This document shows, in pieces, positions 34,916-46,200 of a stretch of DNA of 64,000 nt. Position numbers and translations under genes: made by a program. The notes below the pieces were generated by a model that was not told the origin of the DNA, made no database searches, and saw only the letters and a program-made list of their open reading frames with translations. Source of the DNA: Carposina sasakii. Its lineage: Eukaryota > Arthropoda > Insecta > Lepidoptera > Carposinidae. Every line of letters begins with the position of its first letter. Within the stretch, counting starts at the first letter, position 1. The DNA lies in contig CP053160.1 of assembly GCA_014607495.2 (NCBI GenBank), forward strand, positions 3,658,001 through 3,722,000, given 5' to 3'.

Positions 34916-35251
34916 AATAAAAATACCCGTGATTGCAGTACCTAGCTCTTTAATTTATAGCAGGGGTTCCCAAACTTATTTTGTCTACTGCCCACTTTGA
35001 GAATAAATTGGACTTAGTTATGCAAACAGGAACCAACCCACATAAACAGTAACATGGAATTCTAACAAAATTTACAGATTATTTTGATGTTTACAAGGAT
35101 TCTGTCGTTAGGTGTTTTTGGTGGAACACGTGCTCGATAGGAATTTCACTTTTTCTTGAAAATAACCTTGAAATTTTGTATTTTTCAGGGGGTGTAGGTT
35201 TAAATAATACTGTAGATTGGTAAGGAAATTAATTTACTAGTTTTTAAGTGT

Positions 35252-36240
35252 GATGTCTAATAAGGAACCCCCCGATGGGGGTGGTGGTGTTAGCGGTGAG
35301 TCTTCTTCGGAAGTAACGGCATCTCCAAACTTGTTTACGCAGGTCGATATGGATACGGAAACATGCCACAACAACATTAAAGAGGCAAGCTACTGACAAA
35401 ATCAGATCCGACGTCCCGGCAAAAACAAATACACGCCCTTCTAACTCAATACAGAGTACGTACACTCATCCCGACTTCGAAGGAGACTCCCCGTTAACAT
35501 ATACGTCCAGCGATGTTGCCCCATTCATCATCCATGTATCGCGTGCTGAGCCCGATCCGTCGGCAGGACTATCTATAAGGGTCCTTAAACTAGCTCAAAT
35601 GCTACATAAAGCCCGTGTCTCAGGTATTATTGACGGAGGTATCAGACCGCTCGGTCGCAACAAAATTGCGGTTGAATTTGCAACTGCTGAGTCTGCAAAC
35701 TCTTTTTTAGTTAACAACAGTTTAGGTGATACTTACACGAAACAAATCCCTAAATTTCATGTTACGCGTATGGGAGTTTTACGAGGCATACCAACTGAAT
35801 GGACTTTAGAAGAGCTGGTTCATAGTCTCACTTATGGTAATTCCTGTGGCCCGGTAATTAAAGCTAGGCGCCTTAATAAAAAAACTTTTCACGAGGGTGT
35901 CGCACAGTGGACCCCGACTTCATCTGTGGTTGTTACATTTAAAGGACAAATGCTGCCTGAAAAGGTTTATTGCTTTCACTCGTCCATCGTAGTAGATACC
36001 TACCAACTGCCGACATCCAATGCCGAAACTGTTGTCGTTTCGGACATGTAGCGGACCAATGCCGCTCTTCGCCAAGGTGCTTTAAATGCACCAAAGCCAC
36101 GCTGGTTTAACGTGCTCAATGCCAGAAGATAGGGTCTCATGTCTCCTATGTCTCGGTAGACATATTGCTACTGATTCGAGATGCCCAGAACATTCAAGGC
36201 AAAAAGCGATAAAAGTTGTTATGTCGGAAGAAAATCTGAG
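35252..36240 (+). pseudogene. LINE gag-like ORF1, frameshifted
   Basis: Begins MSNKEPPDGGGGVSGESSSE at 35252, shifts frame near 35365, and continues to 36051 with an RNA-binding-like domain (VLRGIPTEWTLEELVHSLTY at about 35770-35830). A further shift gives the zinc knuckle CRNCCRFGHVADQC (about 36020-36060), then CFKC and HAGLTC, and another shift gives CLLCLGRH. These fit three CCHC-type knuckles of LINE ORF1 proteins. Such proteins bind the element RNA. Confidence 0.75.
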
Positions 36241-39200
36241 CTTTACTGAAGCATCTCAACGCTTCCGCCCTGCTCGGCCATCATATGCGGAGAAATCCAA
36301 AACCGTTTCTGCTCCACATGCTCCCTCTGTCACCCAACCCATCTCTACACCAAACACCCCAGTCCGATCCTATAGGAAAACCGTCGTCACTCACCGTTCC
36401 CCCCGTCCCTTGTCTCCTAGCTTTTACGATCCTGAACTCCAGGATATAATCCGCACACCATCTTCTTCTCTTCCAAATGGTGCCGCTCTATCTCAGTCCT
36501 CTCAACCTCAAACAATGTCCCATTCGCCCTCACCTAACGAAAATTTGATTCAATTATTAGTCTCCGCTCTAGTAAATATATTATCAAAATTCAGCGACAA
36601 CTTACCGCCCAACGTCATACCACACTACAATCCATTCTTTCCATTTATAAAATTCCATCTCCTGCAATGGAATTGTAAAAGCATTGTTCCTAAAAAATCT
36701 GAAATAATTCATTTGGTTAACCAATATAAACCTGCTGTTTTCGCTGTTTCAGAGACCTGGCTTAAACCGGAGTCCCGGTTTAGATTACCAGGATACTTCT
36801 GTCTCCGCGATGACAGGCCACTTGGTCACGCAGGCTGTGCTCTGTTAATAAATCGTTCTCTCCCATTCTCCCAAATTCTTATTCCACCTCATAGTGAGGA
36901 CTTCCATATAGTAGCTGTTAAAGCTTTAAATATATCTTTTGTTTCGGTATATGTTCCCCATCCTTCCAATAACATCCTCTCTGACCTTAAATCCATTCTT
37001 CTTTCATCTATTTCAGGCGATGTCATCATCCTTGGAGATTTTAACTGCCATCATTTCCTTTGGGGCTCTACCCATTGCTGCCATTATTCAGACTCTCTGA
37101 TCGATCTCCTCGATGAGTTAAACGTATGTGTGGCCAATGACGGACGAGCGACACGCATTCCATGCCCTAGAGAAAGAAAAAGCTGCGTCGATTTAACCCT
37201 AGCCTCTCCTAACTTAATCTCTTCCATATCTTGGGAGGTTCTCCCCTTGACTTTTGGTAGTGATCATTTTCCGATAGTCTCTACTGTAAATATATATTGT
37301 CCTCCTACCCTTGCCCCATCCCCTCTACTGAAATATAAAATAAAATCAGCAAACTGGGAAACTTTTTCGGCTCTCGTCGACTCTTCTCTGTCTCATCTTC
37401 CTACTGTCAATCTATCAAACTTAAATTTGGCCTACAATAATTTTATAGCTGCCTTGGTGTCTGCTGCAGATAAGTCTATCCCTATCAAGAATTCGGCTCG
37501 TAATAAAATTCCCTCCCCTCCTTGGTGGGACGCTGACTGCACCAGACAAATAAAATTGAGGAATGCTGCAGAGAAGACCTTCACCCGAGACCCTGCGTCT
37601 ATTCCAAATTTCATTCAGTACAAAAAAACGAACGCCGAGACTAAGAGGTTTCTACTAAAGAAAAAACGCCTTGGATGGCGGAATTTTTGTGAGTCGCTGT
37701 CACCGCGGACACCTTCATCAATGGTGTGGAGGAGAATTAGTTGTTACCGACGATCACACATTGATCACAATGCCACTTCCAACCAGATTGACTCTTGGCT
37801 CCCTGGATTTATAAACAAGCTTGCACCTCCATATGTTCCGCCTCAAAATTGCTTTCCCCATTTTCTCCCTCTTCCTCATCCCAATAATGACCCTATGGAC
37901 TCCCTTTTTTGTACTCCGAACTGCGCAGTGCTCTGGACGGTCTCAAGGACTCCGCCCCAGGTGCTGACGGCATTCCATATTCTTTCATCATCAACTGCTC
38001 TAATAGCGCTAAATTATATTTCTTAGATCTCATTAATAATATTTTTACTAGCGGGGTTCTTCCCTCTTCTTGGAAAACTCAAATTGTTATTCCTATTTTG
38101 AAACCCGGAAAAAATCCTTCTGATCCGACCTCTTACAGGCCGATTGCCTTATCATCCACTCTGGCCAAAATTTTTGAACATCTTGTCAAAAATCGATTGG
38201 AATGGATAGTCGAAAATAGGGACATTCTACCGAACTCTCAATTTGGTTTTCGCCGGGGCAAAAGTACACTGGATAGCCTTAGCATCTTTACCACCGATAT
38301 CCGTCGCGCTTTCTCCAACAATGAGTCTGTCATTGGCGTATTCCTGGATGTTTCAGCCGCTTATGATAATGTTCTTCTTCCTGAGCTCAGAGCAAAATTG
38401 CTTCAGCTGAGCTTACCAGTGAGGCTAGTTCATATAATATCTGTTATGCTCATGGCTAGATCTATTTCCATCCGCGTCAATGGTCATATACACTCGACGA
38501 GAATGATATGGAAAGGCCTCCCTCAGGGGTCGGTTTTGAGTCCTTTGTTATATAACCTGTATACATATGACCTTGAAAGATCAGTGACTAGCTTTTGTGA
38601 CATCCTACAATACGCTGATGACATTGCTCTCTACTTCTCAGCCAGATCTCTAGAAAGCGCCTCGTCTAGAATCAACTCGGCTCTTTCCTACCTCAACATA
38701 TGGCTGTCACACCATGGCTTATCACTGTCTCCCTCTAAATCCACAACAGTTGTATTTTCACGCAAAAGAAACCTGCCCATTATAAACATTACCATCGACG
38801 GCTGTCCAATTCCCATACAAAACTATTCTAAATTTCTAGGTATCATTTTTGATTCCAAACTCAATGGTGTATTGAACATTTGAAATATGTCTGCGGCAAG
38901 GCGGAAAAAGGCGTCAACATATTACGTTCTCTCTCAAACGTTCACTGGGGATCTCATCCATATAGCCAAAAACTACTGTACAACGCAATCGTGCGTAGTC
39001 ATTTCGATTACGGCTGCTTTATTTTGGAACCATGCAGTAAGATACATTTAGACAAACTCATCAAGATCCAATCGAAATGCTTGAGAATCATTATTGGAGC
39101 CATGAAGTCTTCTCCAATAAACGCACTTCAGGTGGAATGCCTTGAGCCCCCCCTACATCTGAGACGTCAGTACATGAGCGACAGATTTTATTTTAATATT

Positions 39201-40357
39201 TCCCAATATTCCTCACATCCTCTTCATAATAAATTGCTTGATTTATCCCAATTAATCCCTTCCTGTAAGTATTGGACCCACAAGGACCTCCCTCCATTAA
39301 TTAATAGTTTTCACAAAGTTAAAAATCTTTCTTCCCCAATAATAACAAATTTAAAAAATCTTTTTTTTTATCCCCATTTGAATCACTTATTTTCCAACCT
39401 CAGGTCATTCTCAACTTTGGCATTGATAAAGATACTCCAAATGCAAATAATATCTTCCTTACCAAATTATCCCAGAGTTGGCAAGATTGGATCACAATAT
39501 ATACCGATGCTTCTAAACTCGAAGACAACGGCCCGGTAGGATCTGCAGTTTGGATCCCCAGATATAATGTAATATTAAATTTCAAATGTTCAACTATATG
39601 TACCGTCTATTCGGGGGAAGCTATTGCCATACTCGAAGCAGTTTTGTTTATCAAATCCCATAAAATTGACAAATCCCTTATCTTCTCTGACTGTTTAAGC
39701 TGCCTACAGGATATTTATGCATTACCCTTTCATTCCAAAAATACACACAGTATTGTCTTCAAAATAAAATCAATTCTATTGGACTGCCACAAATCCGGTA
39801 TTAATGTTGTTTTAGCTTGGATTCCGGGTCACAATGGTATATCTGGTAATGAGACTGCTGATGCCTGCGCAAAAAATGCAACTCGAACTGGCTTGAACTC
39901 TTATGATGGTTGCTTTTCCCGTGATGTTCGGTGCTCCGCCAGATCTGAAATGTTTAAAGCTTGGGATAAGGCTTGGCAAAGAACTCGCCAAATTAAAGGT
40001 AAACATTACGGCTCACTTCAGCCCTCAATTCCTACCAAACCGTGGTTTTTCACTCACCGTAATTTCACCAAGTCTATCACCTCCGTCATTAGCAGACTTA
40101 GGCTGGGTCACATTTGTACACCTGTATTTTTGGCAAAAATTCACGTTCGTGATCACTCGATTTGTGAATGTGGTCTTGGGGAAGGATCGCTGGAACATAT
40201 GTTTTTTCACTGCCCCAAAATATCTGTCCCCCTTTATAATATTTTACCTGTAAATATTAACCGTCCAATTAATGTAAATTTTCTTTTAACTTTAGTTCAT
40301 ACTAAATTTGTACATATTTTAGCCAAGTTTATTAAACTCAATAGCCTCAAACTGTAG
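36086..40357 (+). pseudogene. LINE pol (endonuclease, RT, RNase H), frameshifted
   Basis: Frame 1 (to about 37905) carries the endonuclease: QWNCKSI, VSETWL, GDFNCHH and SDHFP cover the expected catalytic Asn, Glu, Asp and Asp-His. After a one-base shift in a T run near 37905, the RT follows: SYRPIALSS, FGFRRGKST, FLDVSAAYD, GLPQGSVLSPLLYNLY and YADDIALY. A shift near 38870 leads into the RT C-terminus (38880-39420). A third shift leads to RNase H (from about 39486: YTDAS, SGEA, FSDCLS, GNETADACAK, so all four acidic residues are present) and the finger CECGLGEGSLEHMFFHCP, with a stop at 40357. In frame 1 the third ORF1 zinc knuckle is continuous with pol, so gag and pol are fused in this copy. 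Confidence 0.85.
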
Positions 40358-40723
40358 TTTGCTGCTTGATTTTAATAAATTTGTATCTAGTTAATTTTTT
40401 AATTAATGTAAGTAGATAGGTATGTAAATAACTTGTCCATTCTAGATAATTATGTAAATATAACCCCTACCTTGTGCAAAGTCCTTGTACGTTTTAATGT
40501 TTAACGGTGTTGGGTCTTGTTATTTAATGTTTGTTGTTTTGTTTCCTTGTTACAGTTTGGCCTACAGATTTTCAACGTTAGCCCTCTGTTGGCAAGTAGT
40601 ATTTTTTTTTTTCTCTTGTATTTTTTTTTTTATCTCTATACCGGAGCACTGTCCTGTCAAACCCTGACATTGGCAGAATCGTCGGTCAATCGACGGAGCC
40701 ATTGAACCAAAATTGAATTGAAT
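40358..40723 (+). other. LINE 3' UTR and tail
   Basis: Non-coding, T-rich (T runs at 40600-40632), ending in repeated ATTGA units directly against the target-site duplication. Confidence 0.7.
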
Positions 40724-41272
40724 TGATGTTTACAAGGTTGATAGAAAGTTTATTTTTGAAAGCTTATGTAGCCGAAAATTTTATTTTATAAATTAGTGGG
40801 TTGGTTCTCATTTGCATAACTATGTCCAATTATTTTTTAGCACCCTAATTTTTCACCTACCTAACTAAAACTAAACTACTATAACTACCCAAGCCTCTAC
40901 ACAACACCTAAATTTTTTTTCTTACCTTTATTATTTATTTATTATTCTTTAAATATTCTAGAACTTAAAATTGCTTGCGCCGTTTGACTGTGGGACCCAT
41001 GATTAATATTAAATACTATATGTACTAGAGTGTGTTTCACAGTATAGGCCTGCAGCGCCCATGGCGTCATGGGAATGGCTGCTTTATATTATAGCATAAC
41101 TTTTTCTTTACTATTATCAGAGATTAATTCTCACATGATTAACATTATTAAGTATATAGAAATAAAAAAGTTAAGCAAATATTAAAAACAACCAGATGTA
41201 AGGTGCATTCCGGAAAGTGGTACCTACAGAATATTAGTTGTAGGTGTGTATTTGTAAGGTATATAAAATTAT

Positions 41273-41962
41273 CCACTAGAACGTCCCGTGGTACTTAAGT
41301 GTCAGAAACGTTTACGCCCGCTTACGTTCATGGTACAAAATGGCCACACGAAGTTTTACACTTTTGGCTGCCGATTTAAATGGTGTCTGTGCCGCTAAGT
41401 TCCTTACCGTCGTCCTAGATGGCACTCTCAAAGATTTTTCTAACAAGTTCAAGCTTAAGATCCTATACCTGGCAACAAAAAATATGAAAAAAAAAAATAT
41501 TTTGACGACAGAGTGAGAAGAAGTTTTTTGAGCAAGTGTTGTGCTGCAAATATGCCGTGAGTTCTTTTGATTTATTGTGTATTTATAGGATTGTGATACA
41601 TGTAATTCTTCCTTATAATCTATACGTGAACTAAGAGTAAAAACAACATACTCTCCTACACTCCAAAGTAAATCACAAAAAAAATAAACTTACAGAAAAT
41701 CAGTCCAAAAATGCTACCTTCCCATGTTTGATCATTTTTTAGTTTGTGAAAATGTAGGTATGATGATACATATTATTACTCAAGTTTATTTGCTATATAA
41801 TACCTTATTTAAAGTAATTTTTGGTTTTGAAATAGCTTTAGTACTTTTTATGTGATAAATAGTTTTAGCGAGAAGATCGCGCAGCGTGGAACGCCACGCT
41901 CGCGTAGCGTCGGCTGGGACGTAAGTAGCTCGATACGCTGAGAGTGTTGGACATTCTAGTGG
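41273..41962. mobile_element. Transposon with CCACTAGAA TIRs and TTAT duplication
   Basis: CCACTAGAACGTCC at the left mirrors GGACATTCTAGTGG at the right. TTAT flanks both sides (41269-41272 and 41963-41966). It contains an unidentified ORF of under 60 codons from 41339 (MATRSFTLLAADLNGVCAAK) and a CpG-rich hairpin at 41880-41925. Confidence 0.7.
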
Positions 41963-42372
41963 TTATGTAATAACTAAGAAGAGGAGTGAAGAGAATTAAT
42001 AACTAAATCTAACTGTCTCATAAGGCACTTGGTCATCTAATTTGTCTCTTAAGAATTAATGATTAATTCTCAATTACCTTAACTGTATCAACCCTTGCCT
42101 GTGCAACTCACAGGTGCAACTACTGACTGGTGGGCTTATAAGGCGGACTTTTGAGATGTGTATTTGGAAGATTTGCCAGGAGTGAGATTTAATTTTTATT
42201 CATTGTACCAAATACTTGCCTAGAGCTGTTTAAGTAGGTACAGAAGGTGGGAGTCTTGGAACATAAATAACAAGGGTTTTAGGTGGAAATATACCCAAAT
42301 GATTTAAATTCTCTTCTTTTCACTCCGCACTTACAAAACTGGCGGAAAAACAGTGTCATATCGAAATCTTAC

Positions 42373-42457
42373 CTGAAACTTCTCGAACTGTTCCCGTTCG
42401 GCATCGAGACTATTCTTCTTTAGCTGAAGAACTCGGGGCAAGGATAGTGACGCCATA
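42373..42457 (-). CDS. Possible first coding exon of an unidentified gene
   Basis: Minus-strand start codon followed by MASLSLPRVLQLKKNSLDAE and a charged REQFEKFQ end, then donor GTAAGA. The amphipathic, charged sequence looks like a real helix, but no second exon was found before 41.9 kb. The family is not recognised. Confidence 0.3.
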
Positions 42458-43103
42458 AGTTCATACAAAGGCAAGGAAGTTACAAAGATACACGAATTAC
42501 TACCTCGATAAACATCAAAATCCAAACCGCCTACGATTTCTTGTTTTTTTTTAATCTGCCACACTTAAAACTATACTTCCGAAAATTTGTTTAGCAATGA
42601 ATGATAACTAGAAGCAATAAACCATGTACTTGCATTAAATTTGCGATTACTTTTTTGCACAAAATAATTTACACACATCCGCACAACGGTCCACAAAAAT
42701 GAATGAATCAACCGAATGATTTTTATTTCTTTCATCAATGCTTTTGACATTGACAGCTGATGACCGAAAACGAAATAGAGGGAATGGTTTAACTTCAAGT
42801 GAATTACCAAGGGCTTCCAACTACAAAACAAACAGTACAAAGCGAGCTATAATGTAACTTACTAACTAGACAGTACAATTTATTTATTTATTATTATAAT
42901 CGAGCAAACCTTTATCTTCTTGCCAATAGATGATGTAGCATGCATTCACAGATGAGAATGCGTCGAATACAAATGTGAAAATAGCCAGATCCAATTTTTT
43001 TTTAAATATTTGTACAAAATTTGTCACAAAGTATTTTAATATTTTGAATACCGATGCGACCATAAGCAATCCAAACGGATGAGGCTCACCATTGGTTGTC
43101 ATT

Positions 43104-43168
43104 TTTATTCGTTCCTTTCCTTCATTCGATTTCGTTTTCCGGTGGCGCGTGTTGTATGTAGTACGCAT
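43104..43168 (-). CDS. Possible divergent first exon next to Ssrp1
   Basis: Minus strand: MRTTYNTRHRKTKSNEGKER and then IKMTTNG, followed by a GTGAGC donor. Its ATG is 67 bp from the Ssrp1 ATG, so the two would share a bidirectional promoter. The product is unknown. It could be a first exon of the same gene as 42373-42457, or no gene at all. Confidence 0.25.
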
Positions 43169-43235
43169 TGTTTTGTTTAATAATCCTTAGTAAATTACAT
43201 GAAATTTGAGATAATACGCAATAAATCCTACTAAA
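43169..43235. promoter_or_regulatory. Ssrp1 5' flank, possible bidirectional promoter
   Basis: 67 bp between the Ssrp1 ATG and the divergent candidate ATG. AT-rich, with no TATA box in a convincing position. Inferred from layout only. Confidence 0.25.
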
Positions 43236-43286
43236 ATGGAGTTCTTAGAATACAATGATGTTTCTGCAGAAATAAAAGGAGCTATG
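43236..43286 (+). CDS. Ssrp1: Ssrp1 exon 1 (start)
   Basis: 17 codons, [17 protein letters not shown], donor GTAATA. The start is chosen by similarity to the family N-terminus and phase 0 into exon 2. Confidence 0.93.
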
Positions 43287-46200
43287 GTAATATTATCTTT
43301 AGCATATTGGTCTTCTATAGTTAACTTACATCAGCTGTTGCAATGCATGCCTTAATTTTATTATTTTCTAGGTTCCTGGAAGACTGAAAATGAATGACCA
43401 GAACATTATATTCAAAAACAGTAAAACAGGCAAAGTGGAACAAATAGCGGCAAATGATATCGAGTTAGTTAATTTCCAAAAGTTTATAGGTTCATGGGGC
43501 TTACGGATTTTTATGAAAAACGGTACTTTGCATAGGTACGGAGGCTTTAAAGAAGGGGTAAGTACAGCAAAGAAATGTTTAATAACTCCTTCATGATCAA
43601 GACGATAAATTACAATTTTTCTATGTATCTATAATTGTTTCAGGAACAAGACAAAGTTGCTAAATTCTTCTCTAAAAACTACAACAAGGATATGTTAGAA
43701 AAGGAGCTCTCACTCAAGGGTTGGAATTGGGGCACAGCTAAGTTCAATGGAGCAGTCCTTAGCTTCAATGTTGGGTCCAACACAGCTTTTGAGATTCCAC
43801 TGCACTATGTATCACAGTGCAATACTGGCAAAAATGAAGTTACACTTGAATTTCATCAGGTATTATAAACATTAACACATGTGGGACAAACATTAATCTG
43901 AAGCATATTTACCTAAACTTAATTTTTTCTCTAAGAGATAATGGAAGTATGAGTTTTTCTAAATAAAGTTCTAAATAAAAATCATGAGATTTCAAAAAAG
44001 TTTCAAATGCACAAGTAAATTGATAACATGTAATAGAAAGAAATGAGTTCTTTACTTTGTGATATTTATAGTTTATACATATGTATTTTAATATTTTTAT
44101 AAAACTATTTTTTTGTATACAAAAGTGCATTAACAGCCTATACCTGAACTTTAGGTAAATATGCATTTGATTATCTGATCACAGGTAATCAACATTTTAG
44201 GGTTGAAGGAGGGAAACAATGATTTCCTGCTGTTACTACTACATGCCAAAATGATCTTTTGATGTTATTCTAATTATAAAGCATATGTGTGTCATATTTT
44301 AAAATTACTGTAAATAAATATCTATACTATTATTATTTATTTTTAACTACACTCTCATGAAGTACACTGTAATGAAGTGTCACAGGTTGGGTAACTAAAG
44401 CCTAAACCAGAGGTTCTCAAACTTTTTTTACTCATAGACCCCTTTTAAAAGTTAACTGGCTCTGGTGGCCTACACCATATACAAATTAATTGTGAACCTC
44501 CATTTTTTCACATTAACATAGACCCCCACCGAGTCTCCTGTGGACCCCTGTGGGTCCACCTGGACCACTTTGGGAACCACTGGCCTAAACTTTACTTACA
44601 TAATACTAATTTCACTAATACCTGTGACATGCAATAAATGAATCTAATCTAATCTTCTGTCTCCATTTCAATAACTAATAACTATAAGCCTATGCAATAA
44701 GTCTATACATGTATTGTAGCTTATCCGATTCTCTAGTAAGAGCTCACCAATAACAATATGGTCAGTTCCGGCAGTCACACTTAAACCTAATCGTAAATTT
44801 AGTTCTACCTGTCCTTTTCTCTCTCAGCCATTTATGTTAAGAACAGAGAGAGAGATAGACCTTAGGTAAGGTTTAAGTGTGACTGCCGGAATTGACCTTA
44901 TTGTGCACTTGACTTGCAATATGTTATGCAATATCCTTTTCTATGAACAAATAATTGAATCCTTTAACTCCATTAATCACTACATATTATAAAACAAAGT
45001 CGCTTTCTGCTGTCTGTCCCTATGTATGCTTAGATCTTTTTAACTATGCAATGGATTTTGATGCGGTTTTTTTTAATAGATAGAGTGATTCACAAGGAAG
45101 GTTTATAATGTATAACTAGGGACCCACTCCGGCTTCGCACGGGAGTAATGTACTCTCACATGGGCGAAGCCCCTGGCGGCCGCTAGTTTATTATAAAAAA
45201 CTTCCAGTCAGAATAGCTAGTGGTCTGTGTCTGTAGCACCAAGCATTGAAAGTACCTACTTTTAATAGAATTGGTACCTTTATTAATTAGGATATCCCAC
45301 TAAAATTATAATAGTGAATATGTGAGGATGTGTGTAAGGATGTTTATTGCTCTTTCACACAAAAACTACTAAATGGATTTTGATGAAACTTCACAATAAT
45401 ATAGCTTAGATATCAGAATAACACAAAGGCTACTTATTATCCTGGGAAAATATTGTTATCCTGGATAATTTCATCATTTTGTTTTTTCTGCAGTACACGC
45501 GGACGAAGTCGCGAGATTACAATAATTTAGAAATCAAGTTATGTAATTTGACACTAACACTAACCAGACACTAACATAAAACAGCTGTTTTAAATAAGCT
45601 CTGTATTACAGAATGACGATACCCCAGTCAGCCTAATGGAGATGCGTTTCCACATCCCGAGCAATGAGCTGGCTGGAGACATGGATGCGGTGGAGGCGTT
45701 CCACCAGCAGGTCATGAACAAGGCGAGCGTCATATCCGTTTCCGGCGACGCCATCGCCATCTTCAGAGAATTGCAGTGTCTTACCCCTCGGTAAGGGTTC
45801 ATGCATGTGCTAGCTGCACAGTGTAGCCAATGTAACCATGATTGTATATTAGTATAATTATAGTATGGCCTATTCTGGCCGTCACATTTAAACATAAACT
45901 TCAAATTACTCAAGTCTGTCCCTTTCTTTCCATGACATGACGGCTGAGGCAAAAAGGGACAGGTATTAAAATGATACCAGCATTCAGACACAGAGAATTG
46001 ATACTAAAACTTTGTAAAGTTGTAAATCAAGGTCTTAAGTACACAATTCCTGTGCAGATGCAGGGATCAGAATACATCAAATGCAACTCTTTCCTTGTAT
46101 ATTATAAGAGTCAACTAAGGAACTGCCCCCTGATTACGTAAAAGCAATAGCAAAGCCGAAGCCGCGCGATCGCGATAATTGAGTGTGTGTGCGTGCGCGC

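Larger units (their letters stand above)
35099..40723 (+). mobile_element. Nearly full-length LINE with RNase H (I/R1-type group)
   Basis: 5.6 kb, flanked by the 14-bp duplication TGATGTTTACAAGG (35085-35098 and 40724-40737) and ending in an ATTGAATTGAATTG tail rather than poly-A. It encodes a gag-like protein with zinc knuckles, an apurinic-type endonuclease, a reverse transcriptase, an RNase H domain and a terminal CCHC finger, all on the plus strand. The RNase H places it near I/R1-type LINEs and away from most Jockey elements; the exact clade was not determined. Around six single-base frame changes but almost no nonsense codons suggest a young insertion, or indel errors in the assembly. 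Confidence 0.85.
35010..40827. mobile_element. MITE (ggacttagttatgcaaa ends) split by the LINE
   Basis: The left part, 35010-35098, begins GGACTTAGTTATGCAAAC. The right part, 40738-40827, ends TTTGCATAACTATGTCC, its reverse complement. AATT at 35006-35009 and 40828-40831 is a probable 4-bp target-site duplication. Confidence 0.75.
34963..41060. mobile_element. Old 'ggttcccaaac' repeat split by later insertions
   Basis: 34963-35009 and 40828-40920 plus about 41045-41060 are the two sides of one repeat whose uninterrupted relative is at 59170-59350. The left side reads GGGGTTCCCAAACTTATTTT and ends GAATAAATT. The right side resumes AATTATTTTTTAGCACC and CAAGCCTCTACACAACA. Between them lie a foldback MITE (35010-40827), itself split by a LINE, and a further repeat at 40930-41040. 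Confidence 0.65.

Noticed and set aside
40485..40705. Two overlapping ORFs rich in Phe/Leu
   Set aside because: They lie in the T-rich 3' UTR of the LINE and reflect base composition.
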